Below, one piece after another: positions 1-7,302 of a DNA stretch of 64,000 nt. Position numbers and translations under genes: made by a program. Origin of the DNA: a virus; the IMG/VR virus record IMGVR_UViG_3300021963_000072, positions 27,364 through 91,363 of that record. The stretch is one strand, 5' to 3'. Each line of letters opens with the position of its first letter. The stretch's first letter is position 1. The notes under the pieces were generated by a model. It had not been told where the DNA came from and did not search any database. It was given only the letters and a program-made list of their open reading frames with translations.

Positions 1-1051
1 GTTTCTTCAAATAGTTATAAATGATGCTATCCCACATGCGAACTTGATAGAAAACATCGACAAAGTTTACCTTTGCGTCAAATGCCATCGTTACAGCAAG
101 TTCAATGAGTTTCATCTTGTCTTCCAAACGGTCAACAAGTTCTACGTCCTTGATGTTATATTCTACAAACTTTTGCCATCCCTGAGTATAAAACTCCTTG
201 AAAGTATCAAACTCCGAGTGATCAAGTTTCTTTTGCCCAAGTTCTACTTGAGCAATGTAATCAAGACGGTAAGATTCCTGTGCAGAATAAGTAAACTTTT
301 TATAGAGTGCAAGGTAGTCCAACTGAGTCAGACCGCCAACATCATAAGTAATCTGCTCTCTATTATTTGCAAAAACTTTGTTTTCACTTACAAGTCCCCA
401 AGGTGAAAAACTTTTCATTCGTTTCTCACCAAGGACCCTTGCAAGTCGTCCACAAATATATGGAATATCATAAAACTCAATATTCCATCCAGTGACTACT
501 TCTGGAATATTATTTTCCCAGTAATAAAGAAATTTGACCAGAAGATCATGCTCACTATCACATTGAATATATTTTACATTATTCTGCTTATTATTAAATG
601 GACCATTTCCCCAAGTAATAATTTCCTTAGTAGTATAATCTTGAATCGTAATTAGAAGAATTTCTTCGATACAATCTTTTGGATCGGGGAATCCATTCTC
701 TGAAGCAACCTCAATATCAATAGTGTAAAGTTTAATTTTACCAATATCAAACTTTATTTCATCCTCTGGATACTTATCGGAAATATATTGGTAGATATAC
801 CGATCATTTCCATAAATTTTAAAATTGTCTACATCATCATATTTTTTATAAAATTCCCTACAATCTTTTACGGATCCAGGTTTAATCTCCTGGACATATT
901 CGCCCTCAAGAGTTTTATGCTTTGTTTTTTTATTTGATTTTATAAAAAGAGTTGGAGAATACTCTTCTTTAAACATTACTTGTTTTCCATTTTCATAACC
1001 ACGAACGAGAAATTGATTCCCGATCATTTGCACATTGGTATAAAATCTCAT
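1..1051 (-). CDS. 43: DNA polymerase gp43, N-terminal part (runs off left edge)
   Basis: T4-type family B replicative DNA polymerase. Only the first 350 residues are inside the window: the N-terminal and 3'-5' proofreading exonuclease domains. Reverse-strand translation starts MRFYTNVQMIGNQF. The exonuclease motifs are intact: IDIEV with D112/E114 (Exo I), GWNIEFYD with D195 (Exo II) and YNIKD with Y298/D302 (Exo III). D112/E114 carry the same numbering as in T4 gp43, and the last visible segment (RMWDSIIYNYLKK) matches the T4 region just before the polymerase palm. The ATG overlaps the upstream stop as ATGA, so translation is probably coupled to the preceding ORF. Polymerase motifs A-C lie outside the window and cannot be judged. 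Confidence 0.97.
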   Translation of the reverse strand, partial: MRFYTNVQMIGNQFLVRGYENGKQVMFKEEYSPTLFIKSNKKTKHKTLEGEYVQEIKPGSVKDCREFYKKYDDVDNFKIYGNDRYIYQYISDKYPEDEIKFDIGKIKLYTIDIEVASENGFPDPKDCIEEILLITIQDYTTKEIITWGNGPFNNKQNNVKYIQCDSEHDLLVKFLYYWENNIPEVVTGWNIEFYDIPYICGRLARVLGEKRMKSFSPWGLVSENKVFANNREQITYDVGGLTQLDYLALYKKFTYSAQESYRLDYIAQVELGQKKLDHSEFDTFKEFYTQGWQKFVEYNIKDVELVDRLEDKMKLIELAVTMAFDAKVNFVDVFYQVRMWDSIIYNYLKK

Positions 1052-1284
1052 TTAGTAAGTTCTTCGTATTTTTCCAGTAATGTTGCTCTTGGTTTAAAAA
1101 GAGTAAGAATTTTATCAGAATGAATATCAAAATAAGATACACCCGGAGGAGTATAATTATCTAACCAAGATGACATTTCCATATTGGTTTGATCAACCAA
1201 ATATGGATTGACTAATCGACAATCTGGTTCCCCAAGTTCTGATGAAATCTGCTCAACTTCAGATATCAGAAGTTGATTGTTCAT
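1048..1284 (-). CDS. small conserved cyanophage protein upstream of gp43
   Basis: Acidic protein of 78 residues, starting MNNQLLISEVEQ and containing GEPDCRLVNPYLV and HSDKILTLF. I recognise it as a type of small protein found next to gp43 in T4-like cyanophages, but I know no function for it. An upstream ATG at 1335 would add 17 Met/Gln-rich residues and lengthen the overlap with the preceding gene to 77 nt. The internal ATG at 1284 is preferred because recognisable conservation begins there. Its stop overlaps the gp43 start (ATGA), so it may couple polymerase translation to the upstream gene. Confidence 0.75.
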   Translation of the reverse strand: MNNQLLISEVEQISSELGEPDCRLVNPYLVDQTNMEMSSWLDNYTPPGVSYFDIHSDKILTLFKPRATLLEKYEELTK

Positions 1285-1645
1285 CAACATTAACATCATT
1301 ATCATTTTGAGATTCTGTTCCGTCTGTTGTTCCATTTCCTAATACCTGTTTATTATACATTTCTTCCAATTCTGGAGTCGGATTAACAAAGGTTACAACC
1401 CAATCCGAAGGAATTTCTACTTCTTCATCTTTAGACAAAGAAGGCCAAGGATATAAAGATACACTTAATTGATTAACTTTATTAAGTAATTCAGTATCTC
1501 CTTCTTTAATCTGAAATTCACCATTTATAACCACAGAACATGGTCTATTGAATTGATACTTGACGAGTGTTTCTCCTGCAAATAATCCCATTGCATCGGT
1601 AATTAGTTGCTCACCACTCTTTAAAATTGCAATTTTAACTGCCAT
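1259..1645 (-). CDS. LSm-like conserved phage protein (paralogue A)
   Basis: A 128-residue protein with a compact beta-rich domain over residues 1-95 (MAVKIAILKSGEQLI, NRPCSVV, YPWPSLSKD, DWVVTFVNP) and an acidic Asn/Asp-rich tail. The pattern V-K-hydrophobic, SGE, N-P/R-P, PW-P, then a hydrophobic strand recurs at 4656-4949 and 11665-12054, so these are probably paralogues. Cyanophage versions are sometimes described as LSm-like, but RNA binding is inference. The ATG at 1645 is chosen over 1654: AGGAG lies 10 nt before 1645 but only 1 nt before 1654, and MAVK aligns with the start of paralogue B. It is the first gene after a strong sigma70-like promoter and leads to gp43. Confidence 0.8.
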   Translation of the reverse strand: MAVKIAILKSGEQLITDAMGLFAGETLVKYQFNRPCSVVINGEFQIKEGDTELLNKVNQLSVSLYPWPSLSKDEEVEIPSDWVVTFVNPTPELEEMYNKQVLGNGTTDGTESQNDNDVNVDEQSTSDI

Positions 1646-1667
1646 AAATTTCATGCTCCTAACGATA

Positions 1668-1695
1668 TTATATCAAGAAAAAAGAGGGGTGTCAA
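1668..1695 (-). promoter_or_regulatory. consensus sigma70-like promoter for the gp43 operon
   Basis: On the minus strand TTGACA (1695-1690) is followed after 16 nt by TATAAT (1673-1668). Both hexamers match consensus exactly. The predicted start of transcription is close to 1661, about 16 nt before the chosen ATG at 1645. The -35 box is part of the descending arm of the terminator at 1678-1718. This is expected to be read by host RNA polymerase early in infection. Confidence 0.8.
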
Positions 1696-1718
1696 CTGGA
1701 TTTTGCCAGTGTCCCCTC
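1678..1718 (-). terminator. rho-independent terminator after FkbM methyltransferase
   Basis: Minus-strand reading gives GAGGGGACACTGG, loop CAAAATC, then CAGTTGACACCCCTC, followed by TTTTT. The outer GAGGGG/CCCCTC and inner CTGG/CCAG arms pair around a small bulge. It lies about 40 nt past the stop at 1757 and ends transcription arriving from Hsp20 and FkbM. Confidence 0.8.
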
Positions 1719-1728
1719 GGCCGACGAT

Positions 1729-1756
1729 ATTTGGGTAATCCCCAAATTTATTTATA
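1729..1756 (-). promoter_or_regulatory. TATAAATA late-type -10 box and adjoining 7-bp hairpin
   Basis: Minus-strand TATAAATA (1756-1749) directly follows the FkbM stop. It is followed by a perfect stem-loop (1747-1729; ATTTGGG/CCCAAAT with a 5-nt loop). The box matches the T4 late -10 consensus, but the terminator at 1678-1718 lies between it and the next gene, so its activity is uncertain. Confidence 0.4.
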
Positions 1757-2347
1757 CTAGTAGTTTAATTTTTCAAAAGCCCAATCATATGGATGGAGAG
1801 CTTGAACTTGAGTATACCTCATTCCATGAAGCATATTTCTTATAGGATCACCATAGTATTCTAAATGTATAAATTCAAATTCTATTCTTTTTATATCATA
1901 TTTTTTCCAATCAAAAGTCAACATGACTTCACCATCCATCCCCTCAACATCAAGATATAACCAATCCAAATAATTTATTTTATGTTCCATCAATAAATTA
2001 TCAAGTGTAATACACGGAGATTTAAAAGAATTTATCTCAGTATCACAACCAGGACAATGCATATGTTTGTACAAATGCTCAATCTTAGATGATGCCTTTT
2101 CATAGGAGGAAATAGAATCTCCTTCAAAATAGAAGATTTCCATTTCCTCTTCTTTTTGAAGGGGAGTTTTTATAGCTCTCTGATCAAAAATGCAATTTTC
2201 GTACCTACTATAACATTCCTTTAAAGAATCTATAAGTAGGGGATTTGGTTCTACAAAAATTCCCAAGTCAATTTGTTCATAATTTGATAGCAAATAATTC
2301 GATAGATCATCGTAACCTTTATTTGCACCAACTTGCACTATTCTCAT
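1757..2347 (-). CDS. FkbM-family SAM-dependent methyltransferase
   Basis: A 196-residue protein beginning MRIVQVGANKGYDDL, a Rossmann-type SAM-binding motif I (VGANKG), followed by FVEPNP, a typical acidic strand-2 end in FkbM enzymes. Later come LDNLL and LYLDVEGMDGEVM, the characteristic FkbM D-x-E-G segment. Members methylate O-groups of sugars or small metabolites; the substrate here is unknown. A CPGC pair near residue 98 is unusual. It is an accessory gene between Hsp20 and the polymerase operon, with its own late-type -10 box 28 nt upstream and a terminator downstream. No Shine-Dalgarno is visible before the ATG. Confidence 0.85.
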   Translation of the reverse strand: MRIVQVGANKGYDDLSNYLLSNYEQIDLGIFVEPNPLLIDSLKECYSRYENCIFDQRAIKTPLQKEEEMEIFYFEGDSISSYEKASSKIEHLYKHMHCPGCDTEINSFKSPCITLDNLLMEHKINYLDWLYLDVEGMDGEVMLTFDWKKYDIKRIEFEFIHLEYYGDPIRNMLHGMRYTQVQALHPYDWAFEKLNY

Positions 2348-2374
2348 TTTTATTAATAAAAAATAATTACCCTT

Positions 2375-2382
2375 TATTTATA
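2375..2382 (-). promoter_or_regulatory. late-type -10 box TATAAATA before FkbM gene
   Basis: TATAAATA on the minus strand at 2382-2375, inside the last codons of Hsp20 and 28 nt before the FkbM ATG at 2347. It sits within a short inverted repeat (ATTACC/GGTAAT). No clear -35 is needed for gp55-type late promoters. Confidence 0.6.
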
Positions 2383-2815
2383 GGTAATCTTTTCGTTTAT
2401 GAGATTCTGGGACAATTTTACCAAGAACAACACTCAACAATCCATCCTCAAATTCAACTGATCTAACTTCTGTGTCATCTGCGAGAGTCCAAGATCTGGT
2501 GAAGGATCGTTGCGCCAATCCTTTGTGTACGTAGGTGGACTCCGTTTCCTTGTCTTCTTTTTGCCCTTCCACAAAGAGTTTTCCGTCTTGCGTGTAGACA
2601 AAAACTTCCTTTTTCTTAAATCCTGCGAGTGCGATTTCCAAACGTGATTCGACATTGCTTAACGTAACTAAGTTATATGGGGGATAATTTGAAGTTGTTT
2701 CGTGAAGATTCCAGAATCTATCAAAAAAGTAATCATCAAAACCAATACCATATCGATGAATCCTATCCATAAGGGTAGGAAGATCCGACGTAGTTAATCG
2801 TGCGAGATTAGTCAT
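2378..2815 (-). CDS. hsp20: Hsp20-family small heat-shock protein
   Basis: A 145-residue alpha-crystallin-domain chaperone of the kind common in T4-like cyanophages, expected to hold unfolded host or phage proteins. Visible features: PPYNLV, RLEIALAGFKKKEVFVYTQDGKLFVEG (shown only to indicate the two central beta-strands), KGLAQRSFTRSW and the C-terminal LSVVL. The start is set at the ATG at 2815 (MTNLARLTTSD), 17 codons inside the longest frame, because AAAGGAG lies 8 nt upstream and the extra N-terminus looks like translated leader. It follows the RegA terminator and has its own promoter candidate near 2910. Confidence 0.93.
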   Translation of the reverse strand: MTNLARLTTSDLPTLMDRIHRYGIGFDDYFFDRFWNLHETTSNYPPYNLVTLSNVESRLEIALAGFKKKEVFVYTQDGKLFVEGQKEDKETESTYVHKGLAQRSFTRSWTLADDTEVRSVEFEDGLLSVVLGKIVPESHKRKDYL

Positions 2816-2920
2816 TATAGTAGCTCCTTTTAAAGCGAGTTTGTATTTTGTGGACCCCGAAGGCATCCTTTAGCGAATGGGGGGGTAGATCTACCTCTCA
2901 CCCATCATTATTATATATCA
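2816..2920 (-). promoter_or_regulatory. Hsp20 promoter candidate and structured leader
   Basis: TATAAT at 2915-2910 (minus) follows the RegA terminator; no good -35 is visible at 17 nt, so the promoter is weakly supported. The roughly 87-nt leader contains a perfect 12-bp palindrome (GGTAGATCTACC, 2884-2895) and a GC-rich GGATGCC/GGGGTCC hairpin before the Shine-Dalgarno. A structured leader on a heat-shock gene may matter for translation, but that is inference. Confidence 0.45.
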
Positions 2921-2928
2921 CAAAGCAT

Positions 2929-2953
2929 AAAAAAAGGGAGTGTGGAACTCCCT
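2929..2953 (-). terminator. rho-independent terminator after RegA
   Basis: Minus-strand AGGGAG, 7-nt loop, CTCCCT, followed by seven T. It starts 7 nt after the RegA stop and closes the gp45-gp44-gp62-RegA transcript. Confidence 0.88.
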
Positions 2954-2959
2954 ACAAAA

Positions 2960-3397
2960 TCATTCGGGTACTACCCTTTTTTTAACACCGATATTATATT
3001 TTTGCTCAAGAATCCAATCATTCTTTTCTTTATAAGCAATAACTTTGATTTGATTCAAAGGTGCAATGTCCATTACTTTATCTTCGTTTACGACTTCAAT
3101 TAATCCCCAATCGGAAAGGAGTCGAATAATTCTGTTTCTGCGTTGAACATCATTCACAGTAAGATTTGCATGTTTGCCATCAAGAGCAAACAGTTCTTTG
3201 AAGTGAGTGATGTAATATCTTCCCTGCTTGTGAAGAATATGAGCACTTTGGTATAGCTTTTTTTCCTTTCTGGATGCTACACCAATTCTCGTAAGTGTTT
3301 CCCTTACTTTCAAGAAATCGTCTGGTTCCCTAAGGGTAACTTCCACCATCATATCGGGAGACCAATTTACTTGAGGTTCAATAGTTTGTGTTGTCAT
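2960..3397 (-). CDS. regA: RegA translational repressor
   Basis: A 145-residue homologue of T4 RegA (122 residues), an RNA-binding protein that represses translation of many early phage mRNAs. Segments that resemble the family include MMVEVTLREPDDFLKVRETL near the start, KLYQSAHILHKQGRYYI, FKELFALDGK and RNRIIRLLSDWG. The N-terminus is about 12 residues longer than in T4. Position between gp62 and gp43 is the T4 position, although here Hsp20, FkbM and two small genes separate it from gp43. The ATG overlaps the gp62 stop (ATGA). Transcription ends at the hairpin just downstream. Confidence 0.95.
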   Translation of the reverse strand: MTTQTIEPQVNWSPDMMVEVTLREPDDFLKVRETLTRIGVASRKEKKLYQSAHILHKQGRYYITHFKELFALDGKHANLTVNDVQRRNRIIRLLSDWGLIEVVNEDKVMDIAPLNQIKVIAYKEKNDWILEQKYNIGVKKRVVPE

Positions 3398-3777
3398 TTT
3401 GTTCCACCAGTATCAAGTCGTTGTTTAATCCAATTAATTTGATCATTTCTAAGGATCTTCAAAGCCTGGGATGCCTTTTCATTACTATAACCATAGTATT
3501 GCTTAACACATTCCAAATCCTTTACACTATCCTTACGGAGCCAGGGAGAAAATCTCTTCTTTTTCCTCAAAGTATTTAGCAGAAAAGAATATTGCATATC
3601 TTTGTCTAAGTCAGAATACTTATTCATTTCATTGACAAAAAGAACGCAGTCTATGTGTCCAGAAAGACATCGATTAATAATATATGGATTATATTCTTTT
3701 TTAAGAGATGGATCTTCCTCCATCAAATTCTTTTTTGAAGAATTAATTGAATTTAACCAATCCTTAAGTTCAATCAT
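3394..3777 (-). CDS. 62: clamp loader small subunit gp62
   Basis: A 127-residue protein between Dam and RegA in the exact position of T4 gp62, the subunit that with four gp44 copies loads the gp45 clamp. Visible features: MIELKDWLNSINSSKKNL, NPYIINRCLSGHIDCVLFVN, KKKRFSPWLRK and a C-terminal helix. The NPYIxNRxLS segment is typical of cyanophage gp62. It is shorter than T4 gp62 (187 residues), as usual in cyanophages. Start and stop each overlap a neighbour by a few bases (Dam stop 3770, RegA ATG 3397), so translation is probably coupled. Confidence 0.9.
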   Translation of the reverse strand: MIELKDWLNSINSSKKNLMEEDPSLKKEYNPYIINRCLSGHIDCVLFVNEMNKYSDLDKDMQYSFLLNTLRKKKRFSPWLRKDSVKDLECVKQYYGYSNEKASQALKILRNDQINWIKQRLDTGGTK

Positions 3778-4654
3778 AAAGTAATTTTTCTAATGGATTC
3801 TTTTCTTCTATAGTGTAATTAGTTACAAGTAATTCAGTTTTTAAATTATCATCTGTACCCTTTTCACCTCTATGTGCCATAGAGTAACGAAGCTTCCATT
3901 CCTTGCAATTATAATCTTTATAGAGATCCAACAATCTATCATTAAGATTGTACGTGATCATAAACTTATGGGGACAATCATAAACATCTTCAGCAAATTT
4001 GATGTGATCAAATCCTTTATGCATTTCTCTATTTTTGCCATAGAGAAAATCTTTGATGTCATATGGAGGATCTAAGAAAACAAATACGTTTTCTCCATCG
4101 GCATTCATAACTTCGGAATAATCAATATTTGTGATCTTCCAATTTTTAATCAGACGAGAAAACTTTTTAATTTTTTCGGCACCCATTAAAGAGAAATTAG
4201 CATTTGCTGCAGTGACTGAGAATGTACTGTTTTCAGTAAGACCAGAAAAGCTGCATTTGTTCATAATAAAAAATGCAACTGCCTTCTCAAGATTATCATA
4301 GGTATCAATTTCAATTTGATACCTATCAAATAATTCTTTGGCAAACTTATCCATTTCGTCTTGGGTTTCTTTGTCAAGCATATTTTGCTTTTCTTCTTTT
4401 ACCCGTTCAGAAAGTTCTTCTCCATGATCACGAAGTTGAATCCAAAAATTGTAGAGAGGAACGTAGAGATCATTAATCCAAATAGGAACTCCTCGATATG
4501 CTTGTGCGGTATAAATTGCCATTGATCCACCACCAATGAATGGTTCGCGATATTCCTTAAATGAAATAGGATACCATTCAGAAAGTGTTTTTATGGCTTT
4601 TGATTTACCACCAGGATACCTTAAGGGAGTTTTTAATGGATAACGTGACGACAT
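3770..4654 (-). CDS. dam: Dam-type DNA adenine-N6 methyltransferase
   Basis: A 294-residue D12-class MTase (T4/E. coli Dam fold) that would methylate N6 of adenine, classically in GATC. Motifs: LRYPGGKSK at residues 11-19 and EPFIGGGS at 37-44 (SAM-binding motifs), and DPPY at 195-198 (catalytic motif IV). MNKCSFSGLTENS is the conserved segment between them. T4 itself has dam elsewhere; here it is inserted in the clamp-loader operon between an LSm-like gene and gp62. It begins 1 nt after the upstream stop and overlaps the gp62 start by 8 nt, so it is expressed as part of the replication operon. Confidence 0.94.
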   Translation of the reverse strand: MSSRYPLKTPLRYPGGKSKAIKTLSEWYPISFKEYREPFIGGGSMAIYTAQAYRGVPIWINDLYVPLYNFWIQLRDHGEELSERVKEEKQNMLDKETQDEMDKFAKELFDRYQIEIDTYDNLEKAVAFFIMNKCSFSGLTENSTFSVTAANANFSLMGAEKIKKFSRLIKNWKITNIDYSEVMNADGENVFVFLDPPYDIKDFLYGKNREMHKGFDHIKFAEDVYDCPHKFMITYNLNDRLLDLYKDYNCKEWKLRYSMAHRGEKGTDDNLKTELLVTNYTIEEKNPLEKLLYD

Positions 4655-4655
4655 A

Positions 4656-4949
4656 TCAAACGATTAATTTTTTATTAGGAGTCATGAGTTTACTGCCAAA
4701 CATTTGATTATATTGTTCAACGATACCTTCGTCTGGATCAGCAACGTAAATAATAAACTTTAAAGATACTTCAATTTCTTGATTTTCTTTACTCAAAAGT
4801 GGAGACCAAGGAGCAAATCCGATCTTTCCCATTTCAGATGGAAAAGCAACAATAGGATTCTTGAATTTTAAGTAAGTATCTGTTTCTTCTACAATATTGG
4901 TGATTACATCTTCACCAGTGGAAAGACGAACCAATTTTACATTTAACAT
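4656..4949 (-). CDS. LSm-like conserved phage protein (paralogue B)
   Basis: A 97-residue protein starting MLNVKLVRLSTGEDVI, then FKNPIVAFP, FAPWSPLLSK and a strand KFIIYVADP before a short Lys-rich tail. The order V-K-L, S/T-GE, NP, PW-P repeats in the products at 1259-1645 and 11665-12054. It is the shortest version and so best defines the domain. The fold looks like an all-beta LSm/SH3-like barrel; function is unknown. It sits between gp44 and Dam. The Shine-Dalgarno GAGG precedes the ATG. Confidence 0.85.
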   Translation of the reverse strand: MLNVKLVRLSTGEDVITNIVEETDTYLKFKNPIVAFPSEMGKIGFAPWSPLLSKENQEIEVSLKFIIYVADPDEGIVEQYNQMFGSKLMTPNKKLIV

Positions 4950-4958
4950 TTTAAAACC

Positions 4959-5906
4959 TCATTTGAACTCACATTCTACCATGATTTCAGTCAATGCTGC
5001 AAGAAGATTAATTTCTTGGTCAGCAACAAAAGCAGATTGATATTGATATTTTGCAATGATCAAAATTGCTGCTGGGACTGTATTTGGAGTTAGATATTGA
5101 TAGCAGGCATCATAAATCTTACGAAGAATAATTCCCGAATCATTATCAAGATTAGAAACTACCCATTTACGAACATCATTAAACTTCTTCTCTTTAAGAT
5201 TTTTAACCAGTTCATCTACAGCAACGTCAGAGAACATTGCAAGGATTCCCGTGTCAATTTTACCACTGACAGAATACCTTTGGCATTCATTCAGAATCCT
5301 TCTCCAATCTGGGAAGTGACTATTTATGACTTGAATTAAAACTCTATCATCATATTCAATCAAGTTTTGATCCAGGATTGCTTTTAATCGTTCCATAAAC
5401 TGAACTGCAAGTTTTGCCTTTTCCTTACCTTTGATGGAAAAGTCAATAACTGCACATCGACTATGAAGTGGTTCAAGAATCTTATTCTTGTAGTTGCAAG
5501 TGAAGATGAACCTACAGTTATTACTAAACTGCTCGATGTTTGCCCTCAAAAGAAGTTGAACATCGTTTCCAGTATTATCAGCCTCATCAATAATAATAAC
5601 TTTGTGCTTAGCATCTGATGTCATTGAAACTGTAGAAGCAAAATTCTTTGCCTGATTCCTTACAGTATCAAGAAATCTTCCTTCATCAGATCCATTGATG
5701 TAATAGTAATCAACTCCCAGTTCTTCACACAATGCCTTTGCTACTGTGGTTTTACCTACACCAGGAGGTCCAGAGAGAAGCAAGTGAGGAATTTCACCCT
5801 TCTCTACGAATTGTTTGAATGATTCTTTTGTCTTTTCGGGAAGAATACATTCATCAATAGTTTTGGGTCGATATTGCTCAACCCAAAGAAAATCAGTTTT
5901 GTTCAT
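4959..5906 (-). CDS. 44: sliding clamp loader ATPase gp44
   Basis: A 315-residue AAA+ ATPase, large subunit of the T4-type clamp loader, which opens and loads the gp45 clamp. Walker A SGPPGVGKTT at 45-54, Walker B IIIDEAD ending at 110, and the SRC arginine-finger motif at 149-151 are all present. Length matches T4 gp44 (319). A C-terminal helical collar region follows from about residue 230. It lies 3 nt downstream of the 5910-6422 gene and 9 nt upstream of the LSm-like gene. Confidence 0.97.
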   Translation of the reverse strand: MNKTDFLWVEQYRPKTIDECILPEKTKESFKQFVEKGEIPHLLLSGPPGVGKTTVAKALCEELGVDYYYINGSDEGRFLDTVRNQAKNFASTVSMTSDAKHKVIIIDEADNTGNDVQLLLRANIEQFSNNCRFIFTCNYKNKILEPLHSRCAVIDFSIKGKEKAKLAVQFMERLKAILDQNLIEYDDRVLIQVINSHFPDWRRILNECQRYSVSGKIDTGILAMFSDVAVDELVKNLKEKKFNDVRKWVVSNLDNDSGIILRKIYDACYQYLTPNTVPAAILIIAKYQYQSAFVADQEINLLAALTEIMVECEFK

Positions 5907-5909
5907 AAT

Positions 5910-6422
5910 TTAGATCCATTCAGGTTTTCGTTGCGGCATACGAAGATAATTAGATGCAACCCAAGGTTTGGATGCGATATACATCTTGTAAGCAGTAAAA
6001 GTGTCAATGCTTGTATCAAATTTATACTCATCTGGCATAGCACGGGTAAATTCGGTTACTTCAGTGATCTTCCCCTTAGGAAACAGATAATAAGCATCCA
6101 CAAGTGTCTTGTAGCAAGAATGAGTTTTTCCATAACGGAGTGCATATTCATCACAGAGATTCATTCCATGCTTGATCAACCAATAGGCATTATGAATACT
6201 TTCAAGTGCCCATTTCGTACATGGATGATTACGGAAAGCACCCTTCTCAGTTTTGTAGGGTGTATCATCAGATTTATAGAGATTGCCGTATCCATGCCCC
6301 CATTTGTCAGACGCAACAATGGAAAGCATTTGACAGCACTCCAGAGGCATCTTAACGATATGCTTATCGGGCAGACAGATGGCAGATTCTGCTGGCCAAG
6401 GAGAAGTCACAAAGATGTTCAT
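5910..6422 (-). CDS. conserved phage protein of unknown function (DKH-VKM type)
   Basis: A 170-residue protein, MNIFVTSPWPAESAICLPDKHIVKM, then ECCQMLS, NHPCTKWALESIHNAYWLIKHG and EYALRYGKTHSC (motifs given piecewise). The DKHxVKMxxEx3QMLS and NHPCxxW pattern is common to many phage proteins generally annotated as hypothetical; the spacing of D, H, K, E and Q resembles a small enzyme, perhaps of the pyrimidine-dimer glycosylase fold, but I cannot establish this. It is embedded between gp45 and gp44 with a 4-nt overlap to the upstream membrane gene. Confidence 0.85.
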   Translation of the reverse strand: MNIFVTSPWPAESAICLPDKHIVKMPLECCQMLSIVASDKWGHGYGNLYKSDDTPYKTEKGAFRNHPCTKWALESIHNAYWLIKHGMNLCDEYALRYGKTHSCYKTLVDAYYLFPKGKITEVTEFTRAMPDEYKFDTSIDTFTAYKMYIASKPWVASNYLRMPQRKPEWI

Positions 6423-6637
6423 AATGAAAGTTCAATGATTTTAGAGGCATCGATGACTGAGAAGAATGCTTCCAGACCAACTACGTCCCATGCCCGTATC
6501 TTAACAGCAAATGGGATCATTGCCAAGTTCCCGATCAGTCGTGCAATGCATCCAATCTTAACGTCAACATAAAGAATAAGGAAGTATCCCACTATAAGCA
6601 GGACACTTCCCAAAATTCTAAGAACAGTAGATGTCAT
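6419..6637 (-). CDS. small membrane protein with two or three hydrophobic segments
   Basis: A 72-residue protein. Hydrophobic stretches at about residues 5-24 (VLRILGSVLLIVGYFLILYV) and 33-48 (ARLIGNLAMIPFAVKI), and a weaker one near 53-62, indicate an inner-membrane protein. No enzymatic motif is visible. It links gp45 (stop overlapping this ATG) and the next gene (ATG overlapping this stop), so it is translated with the replication operon. Similar tiny membrane proteins sit beside gp45 in other cyanophages; role unknown. Confidence 0.8.
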   Translation of the reverse strand: MTSTVLRILGSVLLIVGYFLILYVDVKIGCIARLIGNLAMIPFAVKIRAWDVVGLEAFFSVIDASKIIELSL

Positions 6638-7302
6638 TCAAATTCGCAATCTGGTTCCAAAGCAATATAATACATAAGATTCATATCTTTACTCTTAAAG
6701 CTTGAAATCAGTTTTTTGCCGATAACTACTTCATAAGAACCGGGAAGAATTTTAATATTCTCAACTTTAAAATTCAAAACAAATTTAGAGTCAGTTTCTC
6801 CAACAATGATTGAATATTCATTTGAAGTATCATTCTTTTTGTCACGGACAACAAGTTTTACAACACCAGAATCACCAACTACAGATAAATCTGGAACACT
6901 GTAAACATTAGATGCTTTCAGAAGTTTATCAAGTTGATCAGTTTCAAGATTGAAAGAAACAATTTCATCTTCAACAGAAACTTTTTTATCTGGATTTGGA
7001 GTGACAATTACATTTTCATCCGCAAAGAAAAATTTGGTTCTAGATTTTCCTTCACGAATTACCACATAACCATCATTTTCAAAATCAAACTCTGGATTCT
7101 TATAAAGGCTTATGCCAGAAAGAAATTGAGAAAGTTCATAGATTCCAAAGTTCTTTGGAATATCTTCTTCAATAACTGCTTCTGCAAGAATATTTTTCAT
7201 TACGGAAACTGTACGAAGAGTATTTCCCTTTCTAAAAAGAATCGATTGATTGATAGTAGAAAAGTTTTTGAGCAGATTGTTAGTTTTTTCAGAAAGTTTC
7301 AT
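6634..7302 (-). CDS. 45: sliding clamp (DNA polymerase processivity factor) gp45
   Basis: A 222-residue homologue of T4 gp45 (228), the trimeric clamp that tethers gp43 and, in T4, also activates late transcription with gp55 and gp33. The start MKLSEKTNNLLKNFSTINQS at 7302 is chosen; the longer frame from 7356 would overlap the upstream gene by 68 nt. Typical clamp features are SILFRKGNTLRT near the start, an acidic strand FNLETDQLDKLLKASNVY in the middle and the C-terminal YYIALEPDCEFE. It overlaps the upstream DUF3310 gene by 14 nt. Confidence 0.93.
   Translation of the reverse strand: MKLSEKTNNLLKNFSTINQSILFRKGNTLRTVSVMKNILAEAVIEEDIPKNFGIYELSQFLSGISLYKNPEFDFENDGYVVIREGKSRTKFFFADENVIVTPNPDKKVSVEDEIVSFNLETDQLDKLLKASNVYSVPDLSVVGDSGVVKLVVRDKKNDTSNEYSIIVGETDSKFVLNFKVENIKILPGSYEVVIGKKLISSFKSKDMNLMYYIALEPDCEFE

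Noticed and set aside
44-406. Plus-strand open frame of 120 codons
   Set aside because: It is antisense to the exonuclease domain of gp43, has no promoter or Shine-Dalgarno, and its composition follows the gp43 codons.
2434-2655. Second minus-strand frame inside Hsp20
   Set aside because: It overlaps the Hsp20 alpha-crystallin domain in another frame and has no start signal.
5874-6572. Plus-strand open frame of 232 codons
   Set aside because: It is the complement of three tightly packed minus-strand genes whose products have clear features; no family resemblance was seen.
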